Shown here: positions 53,070 through 62,379 of the stretch, one piece after another
Position numbering within the stretch: the stretch's first letter is position 1
Layout of the letters: each line of letters starts with the position of its first letter
Assembly (NCBI GenBank): GCA_016719385.1
Contig: JADJZA010000001.1
Span: forward strand, 1,181,819 to 1,245,818
Direction: 5' to 3'
Source: Candidatus Microthrix subdominans
Lineage (GTDB): Bacteria; Actinomycetota; Acidimicrobiia; Acidimicrobiales; Microtrichaceae
Length of the DNA stretch: 64,000 nt
Notes under the pieces: model-generated
Database searches by the model: none
What the model saw: only the letters and a program-made list of their open reading frames with translations
Told to the model about the DNA's origin: nothing
Position numbers and translations under genes: made by a program

Positions 53070-55775
53070 TCAGGTGAGAGCTGATGCCCCCGGTGAGCGG
53101 GCGTCGCTGGCTTCCGGCTCGAAGTCGAGCCGGCGGGCGGCCAGGTCTTCGGCGGGAGGCTCGGCCAGTTCGACGACCACGTCGGCCAGGGTAACGCCGT
53201 GGATGCCGGCGATGATCGGGTTGGCGGTCAGCGCTGCGATCTCGGGGGCGGCTTCCATCAGGGCGCACATGCGCGCAAGGAGGTCCACCAGCTCCTCGGT
53301 TCCGGTGATGCGTCCCAGCTGGCGTCCGACGTCGGTGCCTCCGACCAGCATCGCCAGGTCGGTGCGCGACGCGGGCAGAACGCCCAGCGACGCGTCGTCC
53401 TCGTTGGCGAACACACCTCCGACGCCGATGGTCACCGTCGTCACGCCCTGGCGTCGACGGAACGTGACCCCGACGTCGACGCCGCGATCGATCATCCGCT
53501 GGACGACCAGCGGCATGGCCCCGTCGCCGAAGCGCTCGACCAGGCGGGTGGCGGCATCGTCGACCGACTTGGCGTCGTAGAGGTCGAGCGACACTCCGCC
53601 GGCCTCTGACCGCAACACCCGGTCACGAGTGGCGCCCTTGACCGTCACCGGGTAGCCCAGCTCTTCGGCGGCGGCCGAGGCATCCTCGGCGCTTTCCACC
53701 ACCACGCGGGGCGCGATCGGCACACCGGCAGCGGCGAGCAGCGGTTCCTCGGTGCCCAGCGGCAGGGCGCCCTCCCCGTGCTGGTCGAGCATCGTCCGGG
53801 CCAGCTCGTCCGGCCCGACCCCGTCGGTCACCGGGTCGAGCATGGCGTCCTGATCGTCGAGGCTCTGTCTGGTGTGGGTCCAAGCCCAGTACCCGGCCAG
53901 GCGGCCCAGCGCCCGGGCTGCAGGTTCGGGAAACTCATACACCGGCACGACGGTCGAGCCACGCCGTAACTCGTCGACATCGGCGGCGTCGAAGTTGCAC
54001 ACGGTGATCACCCGCTCGGGGTGGGCAACGGCTGCGTCGAGGATCACGTCGTTGACCGCCGGGTTCGGGCGCAGCTCGGGCGGAGCATGCACGATCAGTA
54101 CCGAGGCGGAACGCTCGTCGGCGAGCACCTCCTCGAGGGCAACCCGATAGTCCTCGGCATCCGCCCGCCAGGACAGGCGGGGGCCGGGCAGCACGGTGAG
54201 GCCGGCGGACGCACACTCGCCGACGGCGAGGTCGACCGCCCCGCCGGAGTTGCCGACCACGGTCACGCCGATGCCCTGGGGGACTCCCTGGGCGGAGAGC
54301 AGGCGGCCGACGTCGAGCAGTTGGTGCAGCGTGCCGACGCGGACGATGCCGGTTTGGCGGAAGACGGCCTTGGCGATGCGCTGGCGCAGGCGGGCCTCCG
54401 GGTCGGGCGCTTGGCCCAGGCCGGTGCTCGGCGATGCGCTGAGCGACGATCCGGCGGCGACGGCGATCACCGGCTTGGCGGCGGTGAGCGCCCTCGCCGA
54501 GCGTACGAAGCGTTCGATTCGCCCGAAGCTTTCCAGGTACAACAGCACGCCCTTGGTGCGAGGTTCGTCGTACCAGTAGCGCAGCAGGTCCGACGCTCCG
54601 ATGTCCGCCCGGTTGCCTGCGGCGACGAACGAGCTGAGGCCGAGCCCCACCCGGCGGGTGCGGTCGATGATCGCTGCGGCGAGCGTCCCCGATTGGGCGA
54701 GGATGCCGATATCGCCCTCCATGGGCGCGGTCGGTGCGAACGTGGCGTGGAGGCGAACCTCTGGGTCGGTGTTGACCAGGCCCAGGCAGTTGGGGCCGAG
54801 CACGCGGACGCCGCCGCGTCGGGCGGTGGCGACGACCTCGGCCTCGACCGCAGCGCCCTCGGGGCCGGCCTCGGAGAAGCCGGCGGTGAGGATGACCACG
54901 GCCCGTACGTGTTTGCGAACGCACAGCTCGATCGACTCGACCACCCGCTCCGCCGGGGTGGCGATCACCGCCAGGTCGACGTCGGCCGGGATGTCGAGCA
55001 GGCTGGGAAAGGCGGGCAGGCCGCAGACGACATGGGCCCGCTCGTTGACCGCCCAGACCGTGCCGGCGAAGCGCTGGGCGAGCAGGTTGTACACCACCTC
55101 GTGGCCGAGCGTGCCCGGGGTGGAACCGGCGCCGACCACCGCGACGCTGGAGGGGGTGAACAGGCGACGCACCGAGGCTGCCGAAGCGGTCGCCTCGCGA
55201 CGTTCGCGAGCCGCCTCGGCCTCCGGGGTGGGGTGGAGTTCGAAGGACACCTCGATGACGCCATCGGCGAACTGTCGGCTGACCTCAAAGCCGGCCGATG
55301 AGAACACGATGAGCATCTTGGTGTTGTCGGGGAGGACCGACGCGGTGAAGCGTGCCAGGCCCCGCTCGCGCGCCGCGGCAACCAGGTATTCGAGGAACAC
55401 GCTGGCCAGGCCCCGCTGAGCGTGGGCGTCGTCGATGAAGAACGCCACCTCGGCCACCGGCTGTTCGCCCCACCGCTCGTAGCGTCCGACGCCGATCAAC
55501 TCGTCGCCCAGTAACGCCACGAAGGCGACCCGGTCGACGTAGTCGAGCTGTGTGAGGTGGATCAGGTCCTTCTCCGACAGCCTTGGTCGGGCGGAGAAGT
55601 ACCGGTAGTAGATGCTCTCGGCGGACTGGCGCTGGTGGAAGGCGGTCAGACGCTCGGCATCGCTGGGTACGATCGGGCGCACATGCACCGTGCCGCCGTC
55701 GCGCAGGACGACGTCGGCCTCCCATCCGGGCGGATAGGGCCTGGTCGGCTGGTCGGTCTCGTCGGGCTCGGGCAC
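53070..55775 (-). CDS. GNAT acetyltransferase fused to acyl-CoA synthetase (ADP-forming type)
   Basis: A 901-residue fusion. The N-terminal 180 residues are a GNAT acetyltransferase (VAEVAFFIDDAHAQRGLASVFLEYLVAAARERGLARF). Then follow the CoA-binding domain (RRLFTPSSVAVVGAGSTPGTLGHEVVYNLL), a succinyl-CoA-ligase-like region (GDIGILAQSGTLAAAI, then LGLSSFVAAGNRADIGASDLLRYW) and an ATP-grasp domain at the C-terminus (LLAAAGVPIAPRVVVESAEDASAAAEELGYPVTVKGA). The architecture resembles Pat/PatZ-type protein acetyltransferases with the GNAT domain at the N-terminus. Such proteins acetylate acetyl-CoA synthetase and others. The active-site His of the ligase region was not located, so ligase activity is uncertain. 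TACGAT ends 6 nt before GTG 55775. Confidence 0.85.
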   Translation of the reverse strand: MPEPDETDQPTRPYPPGWEADVVLRDGGTVHVRPIVPSDAERLTAFHQRQSAESIYYRYFSARPRLSEKDLIHLTQLDYVDRVAFVALLGDELIGVGRYERWGEQPVAEVAFFIDDAHAQRGLASVFLEYLVAAARERGLARFTASVLPDNTKMLIVFSSAGFEVSRQFADGVIEVSFELHPTPEAEAARERREATASAASVRRLFTPSSVAVVGAGSTPGTLGHEVVYNLLAQRFAGTVWAVNERAHVVCGLPAFPSLLDIPADVDLAVIATPAERVVESIELCVRKHVRAVVILTAGFSEAGPEGAAVEAEVVATARRGGVRVLGPNCLGLVNTDPEVRLHATFAPTAPMEGDIGILAQSGTLAAAIIDRTRRVGLGLSSFVAAGNRADIGASDLLRYWYDEPRTKGVLLYLESFGRIERFVRSARALTAAKPVIAVAAGSSLSASPSTGLGQAPDPEARLRQRIAKAVFRQTGIVRVGTLHQLLDVGRLLSAQGVPQGIGVTVVGNSGGAVDLAVGECASAGLTVLPGPRLSWRADAEDYRVALEEVLADERSASVLIVHAPPELRPNPAVNDVILDAAVAHPERVITVCNFDAADVDELRRGSTVVPVYEFPEPAARALGRLAGYWAWTHTRQSLDDQDAMLDPVTDGVGPDELARTMLDQHGEGALPLGTEEPLLAAAGVPIAPRVVVESAEDASAAAEELGYPVTVKGATRDRVLRSEAGGVSLDLYDAKSVDDAATRLVERFGDGAMPLVVQRMIDRGVDVGVTFRRRQGVTTVTIGVGGVFANEDDASLGVLPASRTDLAMLVGGTDVGRQLGRITGTEELVDLLARMCALMEAAPEIAALTANPIIAGIHGVTLADVVVELAEPPAEDLAARRLDFEPEASDARSPGASALT

Positions 55776-55781
55776 CCTCCG

Positions 55782-55856
55782 ATCGTAGGGCGGACCGACC
55801 CCCTCGGGTGTCGTTTCATGTCGCAGTCGTCGTCGAGCGTCCGCACGCCGTACGGT
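55782..55856. promoter_or_regulatory. divergent leaderless promoters of the GNAT/synthetase gene and ribF
   Basis: On the minus strand TACGAT (55782-55787) ends 6 nt before GTG 55775. On the plus strand TACGGT (55851-55856) ends 6 nt before GTG 55863. The two back-to-back -10 boxes leave 63 bp between them for both -35 regions, so the promoters probably overlap and may compete. Confidence 0.55.
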
Positions 55857-55862
55857 AAAGGG

Positions 55863-56924
55863 GTGCTGATCTTCGGCGATGGCGCCCCCGGTCCGAGCGA
55901 CCCCACGGCTGTGCGCCCGTTCGCGGAGCCCTCGATGGGATCCGCCGCGAAATGGTTGCGGGACGGGGCCGCGGTGACGATCGGCGCCTACGACGGCGTC
56001 CACCTGGGGCACCGGGCGGTCATCGCCAAGCTGACCTCGACGGCGCAACGACGCGGCCTGGCGTCGGTCGTCGTCACCTTCGAGCCTCACCCGGCCGCCG
56101 TGCTGCGGCCCGAGTCGGCGCCGAGACGCCTGTGCGACCTCGAAACCAAGCTCGAACTGCTGGCCGACACCGGGGTCGATGCGGTCTACGTGATCGGTTT
56201 CGACGCCGAGCGGGCCCAGGAGGCACCCGAGCATTTCATCAAGCGCTTGCTCGTCGATGAACTGTCGACCCGGCTGGTGATCGTCGGCAGCGACTTCCGG
56301 TTCGGGCACCGGCGCGGCGGCGATGTCACCATGCTCGAGGAGGCCGGCAGCGAACTGGGCTTCGACGTCGAGGGGCTGGCGCTTGTCGGCATGGACGGCC
56401 GCCCGGTGCGGGTCGAGGAGCAGGTCAGCTCGACCGCGATCCGGCGGGCATTGACCGAGGGCCGCCTCGAGGCGGCCAACGCCATGCTGGGCCGCCCCCA
56501 CGAGCTGCGGGGGGTCGTGGTCGAGGGCGACCGCCGGGGTCGGACCTGGGGGTTTCCCACCGCCAACGTGGCGGTCCCATCGGACATGTTGTTGCCTGAG
56601 CCAGGGATCTGCGCAGGGCGGGTGGTGCGAAGCGACGGCTCGTTGCTCGATGCCGCGATCTACCTGGGTAACCGCCCCACCGTCTACGGCGACGGTGGGG
56701 AGGTCGTGTTGGAGGCACACGCGCTCGACTGGGAGGGCGACCTGTACGGCGAAGCGGTGGCAGTGCGCTTCACCGACCGAATTCGTGGCGACGCGGCTTT
56801 CGACACGTTCGACGAGCTGGTGGAACAGATCCGGCGGGACTGCGACGAGGCGCGGCGCGTGTTGGCAGCGTCGCCCGACAGGCCAGGGTCGGAGCGAGTG
56901 GAAGGTGGTGGTCACCGTGGTTGA
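55863..56924 (+). CDS. ribF: bifunctional riboflavin kinase/FAD synthetase
   Basis: A 353-residue RibF making FMN and FAD. The N-terminal FAD synthetase has AVTIGAYDGVHLGHRAVIAKL, VVTFEPHPAAVLRPESAPRRLCDLETKLELL and VGSDFRFGHRRGGDVTML. The C-terminal riboflavin kinase has LGRPHELRGVVVEGDRRGRTWGFPTANV and AIYLGNRPT, ending VRFTDRIRGDAAFDTFDELVEQIRRDCDEAR. GTG 55863 is chosen because a TACGGT -10 lies 6 nt upstream; ATG 55818 would add 15 residues. It follows the truB region but is separated from it by the minus-strand synthetase gene. It overlaps the next gene by 8 nt. Confidence 0.93.
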   Translation: MLIFGDGAPGPSDPTAVRPFAEPSMGSAAKWLRDGAAVTIGAYDGVHLGHRAVIAKLTSTAQRRGLASVVVTFEPHPAAVLRPESAPRRLCDLETKLELLADTGVDAVYVIGFDAERAQEAPEHFIKRLLVDELSTRLVIVGSDFRFGHRRGGDVTMLEEAGSELGFDVEGLALVGMDGRPVRVEEQVSSTAIRRALTEGRLEAANAMLGRPHELRGVVVEGDRRGRTWGFPTANVAVPSDMLLPEPGICAGRVVRSDGSLLDAAIYLGNRPTVYGDGGEVVLEAHALDWEGDLYGEAVAVRFTDRIRGDAAFDTFDELVEQIRRDCDEARRVLAASPDRPGSERVEGGGHRG

Positions 56925-58041
56925 CCAGCTGATCAAGGACCTGCCGGGCGACGACGAGGTCATCGATCCGCTCATCGGGCCGAGCGCCCCCGATGCCCCG
57001 GCGATCGGGCTGGGCAGAACGCCTCGATTGGCCCGCCACCGCATCCATCTCGACGATGGCCACGAGGTGGGCATCACGCTGGCGGGCAAGGGCATTCCCC
57101 TCGTCGTCATCCATGGCTTCACCGCCGAGGGGTTCCTCTACGCCCAAACCCTGTCGCGGCTGTGCGGCATGGGGTTTCGCGTGATCGCCATCGACATCGC
57201 AGGGCACGGGGGCACGGCCGGTCTCCCCGAGGACGGCCTCAACATCGGGGCATACTCGGCGTTGGTCGGCCGGGTTCTCGACAAGCTGGGCGTGCGGCAC
57301 TGCCTGCTGGCCGGTCACTCGATGGGCGGCCGCTTGGTCACCCAGCTGGCGGCCAACCAGCCCGACCGGGTGCTGGGCGTTGTGCTGGTCGATGCCATCG
57401 TCGGCGACACCTGGGACCGCATGGTGTATCTGTTTCGGGTGTGGCCGCCGTTGCTCGGCGCGGTCGGGATCATGTTGTTGGTCGACTCGATGCTGATCCC
57501 GCCGCTGACGCGCAACCCGACCCAGGCGATGAAGCTGCTGCGCTTGTCCACCCCGACGATGGCCGGTCACCTGATCCGTCCGTGGCGGCTGCTCGGCCCG
57601 ATGGCCTCGATCCTGCGCACCCGGTCGAGCCGCTACGCCCTCGACGCTGCGGCGGATGCGGGCACGCCGTTCTACATTCTCCACGGCGATCGGGACATCG
57701 CAGTGCCGCACCGAACCAGTGAGGACGCGGCCCGACGGGTCGGCGCCGACCTGATCACGGTGGAAAAGGCCGGACACTCCTGGTTGTTGACCGACCCGGA
57801 GACGCTGCCGGCGATCATCGCCGAGCTGCTGCAGGGCGAACTCGGCGACGATCTGCGGGCGGCGTTCGTGGCGCTGGGGGTGGGGGAGGACCCGGACCTG
57901 ACAGCGATCGAATCGGTTTGTTACGACCCGGGGGCGGCGGTCTTCGACCTGGCGCTGCCCGAAGAGGTCGAGTATGCCGGGGCGTCGGTCGCACGATCCG
58001 AACCCGCCTTCCGTTGGCACCGCGACGACGAAACCGGGTAG
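56917..58041 (+). CDS. alpha/beta hydrolase
   Basis: A 374-residue alpha/beta-hydrolase-fold protein. The oxyanion region is LVVIHGFTAEG, the nucleophile elbow is LAGHSMGGRL (Ser), the acid lies in ILHGDRDIAVP and the His in VEKAGHSWLLTDPE. A lid-like hydrophobic insertion (VYLFRVWPPLLGAVGIMLLVDSMLIPPL) follows the elbow. GTG 56917 has AAGGTGG 8 nt upstream; other GTGs nearby are possible. It overlaps ribF by 8 nt, so it is co-translated. The last 60 residues are acidic. Substrate is not predictable; esterase, lipase or haloperoxidase-like roles are all within this family. Confidence 0.8.
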   Translation: MVDQLIKDLPGDDEVIDPLIGPSAPDAPAIGLGRTPRLARHRIHLDDGHEVGITLAGKGIPLVVIHGFTAEGFLYAQTLSRLCGMGFRVIAIDIAGHGGTAGLPEDGLNIGAYSALVGRVLDKLGVRHCLLAGHSMGGRLVTQLAANQPDRVLGVVLVDAIVGDTWDRMVYLFRVWPPLLGAVGIMLLVDSMLIPPLTRNPTQAMKLLRLSTPTMAGHLIRPWRLLGPMASILRTRSSRYALDAAADAGTPFYILHGDRDIAVPHRTSEDAARRVGADLITVEKAGHSWLLTDPETLPAIIAELLQGELGDDLRAAFVALGVGEDPDLTAIESVCYDPGAAVFDLALPEEVEYAGASVARSEPAFRWHRDDETG

Positions 58042-58145
58042 CGTCGCCCGTCCGCCGGGAATCCCCGGCACCCGCGTCCCGCGCGGAGCCCCGGTGATCG
58101 GGGCACCCTCAGGGAGGCCGGGCCCTACGCCCACACCGGAGCACC

Positions 58146-58427
58146 ATGACCAACCACGTTCCCACCAACATGCCGCCCAAGGGCGACATCATCGCCAAGC
58201 ATGCCCGTGACGCATCCGACACGGGCTCGCCCGAGGTGCAGATCGCGCTGCTGACCGCGCGGATCACGCACCTCACCGAGCACCTCCGCTCGCACAAGCG
58301 CGATCACCACACCCGCCGGGGCCTGCTGCAGATGGTCGGCCGCCGCCGTCGTCTGCTCAACTACCTGAAGAACACCGACATCGAGCGCTACCGTGCGCTG
58401 ATCGCCGAGCTGGGGCTCCGCCGCTGA
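58146..58427 (+). CDS. rpsO: 30S ribosomal protein S15
   Basis: A 93-residue uS15, typical length. It binds 16S rRNA helices 20-22 and nucleates the platform of the 30S subunit. Conserved are SDTGSPEVQIALLTARITHLTEHLRSHKRDHHTRRGLLQMVGRRRRLLNYLKNTDIERY. ATG 58146 has GGAG 6 nt upstream. rpsO usually precedes pnp; here a small minus-strand lipoprotein gene lies between them. S15 autoregulates through its leader in several bacteria, but I saw no known leader structure here. Confidence 0.97.
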   Translation: MTNHVPTNMPPKGDIIAKHARDASDTGSPEVQIALLTARITHLTEHLRSHKRDHHTRRGLLQMVGRRRRLLNYLKNTDIERYRALIAELGLRR

Positions 58428-58435
58428 TTCGAGCG

Positions 58436-58456
58436 GCGACTGCGTCGATCAGTCGC
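58436..58456. terminator. hairpin after rpsO
   Basis: GCGACTG and CAGTCGC form a perfect 7-bp stem with a 7-nt loop, extendable by a G-U and a C-G pair. It begins 8 nt after the rpsO stop and lies before the convergent lipoprotein gene. No T-tract follows. Confidence 0.5.
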
Positions 58457-58475
58457 TGAATCGGTCAGCCGCCGG

Positions 58476-58817
58476 TCACCCGGCGGCGTCGATCAACACA
58501 TCCGAGCAGGCCGCCAGTGCGTCGGCATCGGTGCCGTTCGGCTGGTAGGCCTCGTCGTCGACATGGTCGACGATCTCGCTCACCTCGCCCCCGGTTGCGC
58601 GGTAGAGGCAGGCGGCGTAGTTGCGTGCGACGACCGCCCCGACTTCGGTGCCGATGCGCGAGTCGGTGATCACCGCCTCGAAATCGCTTTGGGACAGATC
58701 GCCCGACGAACCGCACGCGACCATGGGGACGATTGCGATCGCCGCGACGATCGCCGCCAACCGAGGCTGCGCACGGCGGGTCGGCGATCCGGTGGGGGGC
58801 CCACCACGTTGGTTCAT
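58476..58817 (-). CDS. small lipoprotein, function unknown
   Basis: A 113-residue lipoprotein. Basic N-region with QPRLAAIVAAIAIVPMVAC; lipobox VAC with Cys35. The mature part (about 78 residues) is acidic, with DLSQSDFEAVITDSRIGTEVGAVVARNYAACLYRATGGEVSEIVDHVDD and a C-terminal Cys, likely a small helical domain with one disulfide. A TACGCT box lies 8 nt upstream of ATG 58817, so the message may be nearly leaderless. It is convergent with rpsO and interrupts the usual rpsO-pnp adjacency. No family recognised. Confidence 0.7.
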   Translation of the reverse strand: MNQRGGPPTGSPTRRAQPRLAAIVAAIAIVPMVACGSSGDLSQSDFEAVITDSRIGTEVGAVVARNYAACLYRATGGEVSEIVDHVDDEAYQPNGTDADALAACSDVLIDAAG

Positions 58818-59087
58818 GGCGGTCGAGCGTACCCGGTGAAGCCGCCGGGGCCGCCGGTCGACTACGATGGGCCGTTCACGAACGCGGTTGAGTTCAGCCG
58901 CCAGTTGCCGCCCCCCGAATACGCAGCCCACTTCGGTGGCCCGCCAGCGTCCAGCGAACAGCTGAGCTGTCCGGCCGTCTTGACAGCAGGGATGTTCGGG
59001 GGTCGACAACTGACTGCTGGCCTCTCCGCTCCAACCGGTGCGCATTGACGCGACGCTGTCGCCGCGCACCTCATCAAGGAGAACTAC

Positions 59088-61646
59088 ATGGTCACAACGC
59101 CAATTGAGGGCGCACTGCGCGTCCGCGCCACGGTCGCCGACGATCCCGCCGGTGACAAAGAGGTCACGATGGAGGCCGGTCGCCTGGCGTCCCTCGCCGA
59201 CGGCTCCGTGCTCGTCGGCCTGGGTGACACCCGGGTGCTGGTCACCGCCACCGCTTCCCGCCGGGTCCGCGAGGGCGCCGACTTCTTCCCGCTCACCGTC
59301 GACATCGAAGAGCGCTCGTACGCCGCCGGAAAGATCCCCGGCTCCTTCTTCCGTCGTGAGGGGCGGGCCTCCGAGGCCGCCATCCTCACCGACCGTCTGA
59401 TCGACCGGCCGCTGCGCCCGTCGTTCCCGAGCACCTTCCGCAACGAGGTCCACGTCGTCGGCCTCGTCCTCGGCGCCGACCAGGAGAACCCCTACGACGT
59501 GCTGGCGCTCAACGGCGCCTCCGCAGCGCTCATGCTGTCCGGCATCCCCTTCGAGGGTCCGGTCGGCGCGGTGCGCCTGTCCTACTCGGCCGATGGTGAG
59601 TGGCTGCCCCACCCAACCTACGCCGAGAGCGATGCCGGTTCCTTCGACATGGTCGTGGCCGGGCGTCAGCTGGACGGTTCCGATGGTGAGCCCGGCGACA
59701 TCGCCGTCATGATGGTGGAAGCCGGCGGCACCGAGGGTGCCTGGGAGCTCTACGAAGAGGGCGCCCCCAAGGTCGACGAGGAGGCGCTTGCCGCCGGCCT
59801 CGAGGCCTCCAAGGCCCACATCGCCGCCATGATCGATCTGCAGCGCCAGCTGGTCGAGGTGCACCACGAGACCCACGGCACCCCCGAGCCGATCGCTTGG
59901 GTGCCGCAGGTGGATTACACCCCGGAGGTGGCCGACGCCGTCGCCGCCGCTGCGGGTGACCGCATCTCGGAGACCGCTGCGATCGCCGACAAGGCCGAGC
60001 GCACCGCCGCAGAGGCCGCACTGCGTGACGATCTGGTCGCCCAGGTTGCCGGCGCCGCCGATGAGGCCGAGCGTGGCTCGGTCGAGAAGCAGGCCAAGGC
60101 CGCCTTCCGCGCCGCCACCAAGGAGGCGGTGCGCAGCCGCATCGTCAACGAGGGTGCCCGCATCGACGGTCGTGGCCCCGCCGACCTTCGCCCGTTGTCC
60201 TCCGAGGTGGGCGTCATTCCCACAGCGCACGGCACCGGCCTGTTCCAGCGTGGCGAGACCCAGGTGATGAACATCACCACGCTGGGCATCGGCCGCATGG
60301 ACCAGATGATCGATGGCATCGATCCGGTCACCAAGAAGCGCTACATGCACCACTACAACTTTCCGCCGTTCTCCACCGGCGAGCCTGGCTTCATGCGTGG
60401 CCCGAAGCGCCGCGAGATCGGCCACGGCGCCCTGGCCGAGAAGGCGGTGTTCCCGCTCGTGCCCTCGATGGCCGAGTTCCCCTACACGATCCGGCTGGTG
60501 TCCGAGGTGCTGTCGTCCAACGGCTCCACCTCGATGGCGTCGGTCTGCGCCTCAAGCCTGTCGCTGATGGACGCCGGTGTGCCCCTGCGGGCGCCGGTGG
60601 CCGGCATTGCGATGGGCCTGGTGTACGCCGACGGCAAGTACACCACCCTCACCGACATCCTCGGCGCCGAGGATGCCTTCGGCGACATGGACTTCAAGGT
60701 GGCCGGTACGGCCGAGTTCGTCACCGCGCTGCAGCTCGACACCAAGATCGAGGGCATCCCGGCCGACGTGCTGATCGACGCCCTCAACCAGGCCAAGGAC
60801 GCCCGTATGGCGATCCTCGACAACATGACCGCCGCCCTGCCGGCGCCTCGCCCCGAGGTGAACGAGACGGCGCCGAAGATCATCAGCTTCGAGATCCCCG
60901 CCGACAAGATCGGTGAGGTCATCGGCCCCAAGGGCAAGGTGATCAACTCGATCCAAGGCGAGACCGGAGCCGACATCTCCGTCGACGACGACGGCATGGT
61001 GGGCATCGTGTCCGTCTCCGCCGTCGACGGCGGCGCGGTTGCCGAGGCCGAGCGTCAGATCCGTCTGATCCTCGACCCACCAACCCCCGAGGTGAACGCC
61101 GAGTACACCGGCAAGGTGGTGTCGATCACCAAGTTCGGCGCCTTCATCAACATCCTCCCCGGGCGCGACGGCCTGTTGCACATCTCCAAGATCGGTGGCG
61201 GCAAGCGCATCGACAAGGTGGAGGATGTGCTCGAGCTCGGCCAGGACCTCCAGGTCTATGTCGAGGACATCGACCCCAACGGCAAGGTGTCGCTGCGCAT
61301 GGTGGGCGATACCAAGTCGGATTCCGCGGGCAAGGGCTCCGGCAGCCGCAGTTCCGCAGAGCGCGGTGATTCCCCAAAAGCTGATGCCCCTCCCCGGGGC
61401 CGCTCGAGCGCTACGACGTCGTCTGCCACCGGTAGCGATGCCAGCACGGCTGACGATGCTCGAGACTCGGAGGACACCGGCTCGGAGAACACCGGAACCG
61501 AGCGCCCCCAGCGGGCGCCCGAGTTTGCCCCGGTGCTCGAAGCCAAGCTGACCGAGACCTACGGCGACCTTGGGCCCGAGCCCGCACCGCGCAATGCGGG
61601 TGGGGGTCGTCGCGGCGGGAGCCGCGGTGGCCGACGCGGCCGCTAG
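59088..61646 (+). CDS. pnp: polyribonucleotide nucleotidyltransferase (PNPase)
   Basis: An 852-residue PNPase, longer than the usual 700-770. It degrades RNA phosphorolytically from the 3' end and is a degradosome component. Two RNase PH domains (first with GSFFRREGRASEAAILTDRLIDRPLRPSFP; second with RTQVMNI-like GETQVMNITTLGIGRMDQMIDG and SNGSTSMASVCASSLSLMDAGVP) flank a helical middle. KH is IPADKIGEVIGPKGKVINSI near residue 605 and S1 is YTGKVVSITKFGAFINILPGRDGLLHIS near 675. A 110-residue Ser/Ala/Arg/Glu low-complexity tail ends it. ATG 59088 has AAGGAG 7 nt upstream. The 270-nt region before it shows no gene. Confidence 0.95.
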   Translation: MVTTPIEGALRVRATVADDPAGDKEVTMEAGRLASLADGSVLVGLGDTRVLVTATASRRVREGADFFPLTVDIEERSYAAGKIPGSFFRREGRASEAAILTDRLIDRPLRPSFPSTFRNEVHVVGLVLGADQENPYDVLALNGASAALMLSGIPFEGPVGAVRLSYSADGEWLPHPTYAESDAGSFDMVVAGRQLDGSDGEPGDIAVMMVEAGGTEGAWELYEEGAPKVDEEALAAGLEASKAHIAAMIDLQRQLVEVHHETHGTPEPIAWVPQVDYTPEVADAVAAAAGDRISETAAIADKAERTAAEAALRDDLVAQVAGAADEAERGSVEKQAKAAFRAATKEAVRSRIVNEGARIDGRGPADLRPLSSEVGVIPTAHGTGLFQRGETQVMNITTLGIGRMDQMIDGIDPVTKKRYMHHYNFPPFSTGEPGFMRGPKRREIGHGALAEKAVFPLVPSMAEFPYTIRLVSEVLSSNGSTSMASVCASSLSLMDAGVPLRAPVAGIAMGLVYADGKYTTLTDILGAEDAFGDMDFKVAGTAEFVTALQLDTKIEGIPADVLIDALNQAKDARMAILDNMTAALPAPRPEVNETAPKIISFEIPADKIGEVIGPKGKVINSIQGETGADISVDDDGMVGIVSVSAVDGGAVAEAERQIRLILDPPTPEVNAEYTGKVVSITKFGAFINILPGRDGLLHISKIGGGKRIDKVEDVLELGQDLQVYVEDIDPNGKVSLRMVGDTKSDSAGKGSGSRSSAERGDSPKADAPPRGRSSATTSSATGSDASTADDARDSEDTGSENTGTERPQRAPEFAPVLEAKLTETYGDLGPEPAPRNAGGGRRGGSRGGRRGR

Positions 61647-62379
61647 CCAGCCGCAGGTTTCTGACGCGGGTCACGACGACGCGCCGCAGCGGCGATCGCC
61701 CCTTTTGGGGCGGTCGCCGCTGCGCGTCATCTTCCGGGTGGCCCAGGTCACCCTGTTGTTGTGGGCGGCCGTCGTGCTCGTCGAGCGCTACAACGCCACG
61801 TCGACCCAGTCGGTCGACGCTTCCTCCCAGCCGGCCGACCTGGTCTTGGGCGACGAGGTGGTTGCCGACGCCTTCGACCGGGGCGACGGACCACTGGGCG
61901 GCGACTGGCAGGTCGTCACCGGCAACTGGGTGATCGCCGACGGGTCCGCCCAGATCGTTGAGGACCCGGCCGGCGCGTTGGTGCCCGCTCTGGCGGTGAC
62001 CGACGTGCCCGCCGCCGAACGCCTGGTGATCCAGATGACGATCGACTCGCCCAAGGACGGGGTGGGCGTGGTCTACGGCTACACAGGACCCGGCGAGTTC
62101 AACCGGATCGGCTTCAACCCGACCTTTGCTGCGGTGGGCGTCGAGCAGATCCGCAACGGCGGGGCCGAGACGATCGGTCGGTTCGGGCCGGTGGGCATCC
62201 CGGCGACCTACGAGGTCAGCCTGGAGTTCGCACGCGATGAACTGCAGCTGTGGGTGGGCAACCAGGTGGTCGGCCAGGTGGCCCTCGACGGCGCCGGGGC
62301 GCCACGGTCGTTTGGGCTGTCGTCGGCGGCGGGCTCGCCCGCCAAGTTTGATGACGTGCGGGTCTATGTCGGCCCGTAG
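61594..62379 (+). CDS. membrane-anchored extracytoplasmic protein, concanavalin-like
   Basis: A 261-residue protein, one membrane helix near residue 50 (VIFRVAQVTLLLWAAVVLVE), the rest outside. The mature part from about residue 85 reads DAFDRGDGPLGGDWQVVTGNWVIADGSAQIVEDPAGALVPALAVTDVPAAERLVIQMTID, then GVGVVYGYTGPGEFNRIGFNP, a beta-rich pattern like concanavalin-type or 3-keto-disaccharide hydrolase domains. It overlaps the end of pnp by about 50 nt in another frame, so the start is uncertain (GTG 61627 would also do). It overlaps the glycosyltransferase gene by 14 nt, suggesting joint action on surface glycans; no enzyme residues can be named. Confidence 0.65.
   Translation: MRVGVVAAGAAVADAAASQPQVSDAGHDDAPQRRSPLLGRSPLRVIFRVAQVTLLLWAAVVLVERYNATSTQSVDASSQPADLVLGDEVVADAFDRGDGPLGGDWQVVTGNWVIADGSAQIVEDPAGALVPALAVTDVPAAERLVIQMTIDSPKDGVGVVYGYTGPGEFNRIGFNPTFAAVGVEQIRNGGAETIGRFGPVGIPATYEVSLEFARDELQLWVGNQVVGQVALDGAGAPRSFGLSSAAGSPAKFDDVRVYVGP

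Noticed and set aside
53070..57122. Longer synthetase protein starting upstream of 55775
   Set aside because: The frame is open but the extra residues are the antisense of ribF; the family start and promoter box lie at 55775.
58563..59048. Plus-strand gene upstream of pnp
   Set aside because: The frame has a weak start and no family features; it is mainly antisense to the lipoprotein gene.
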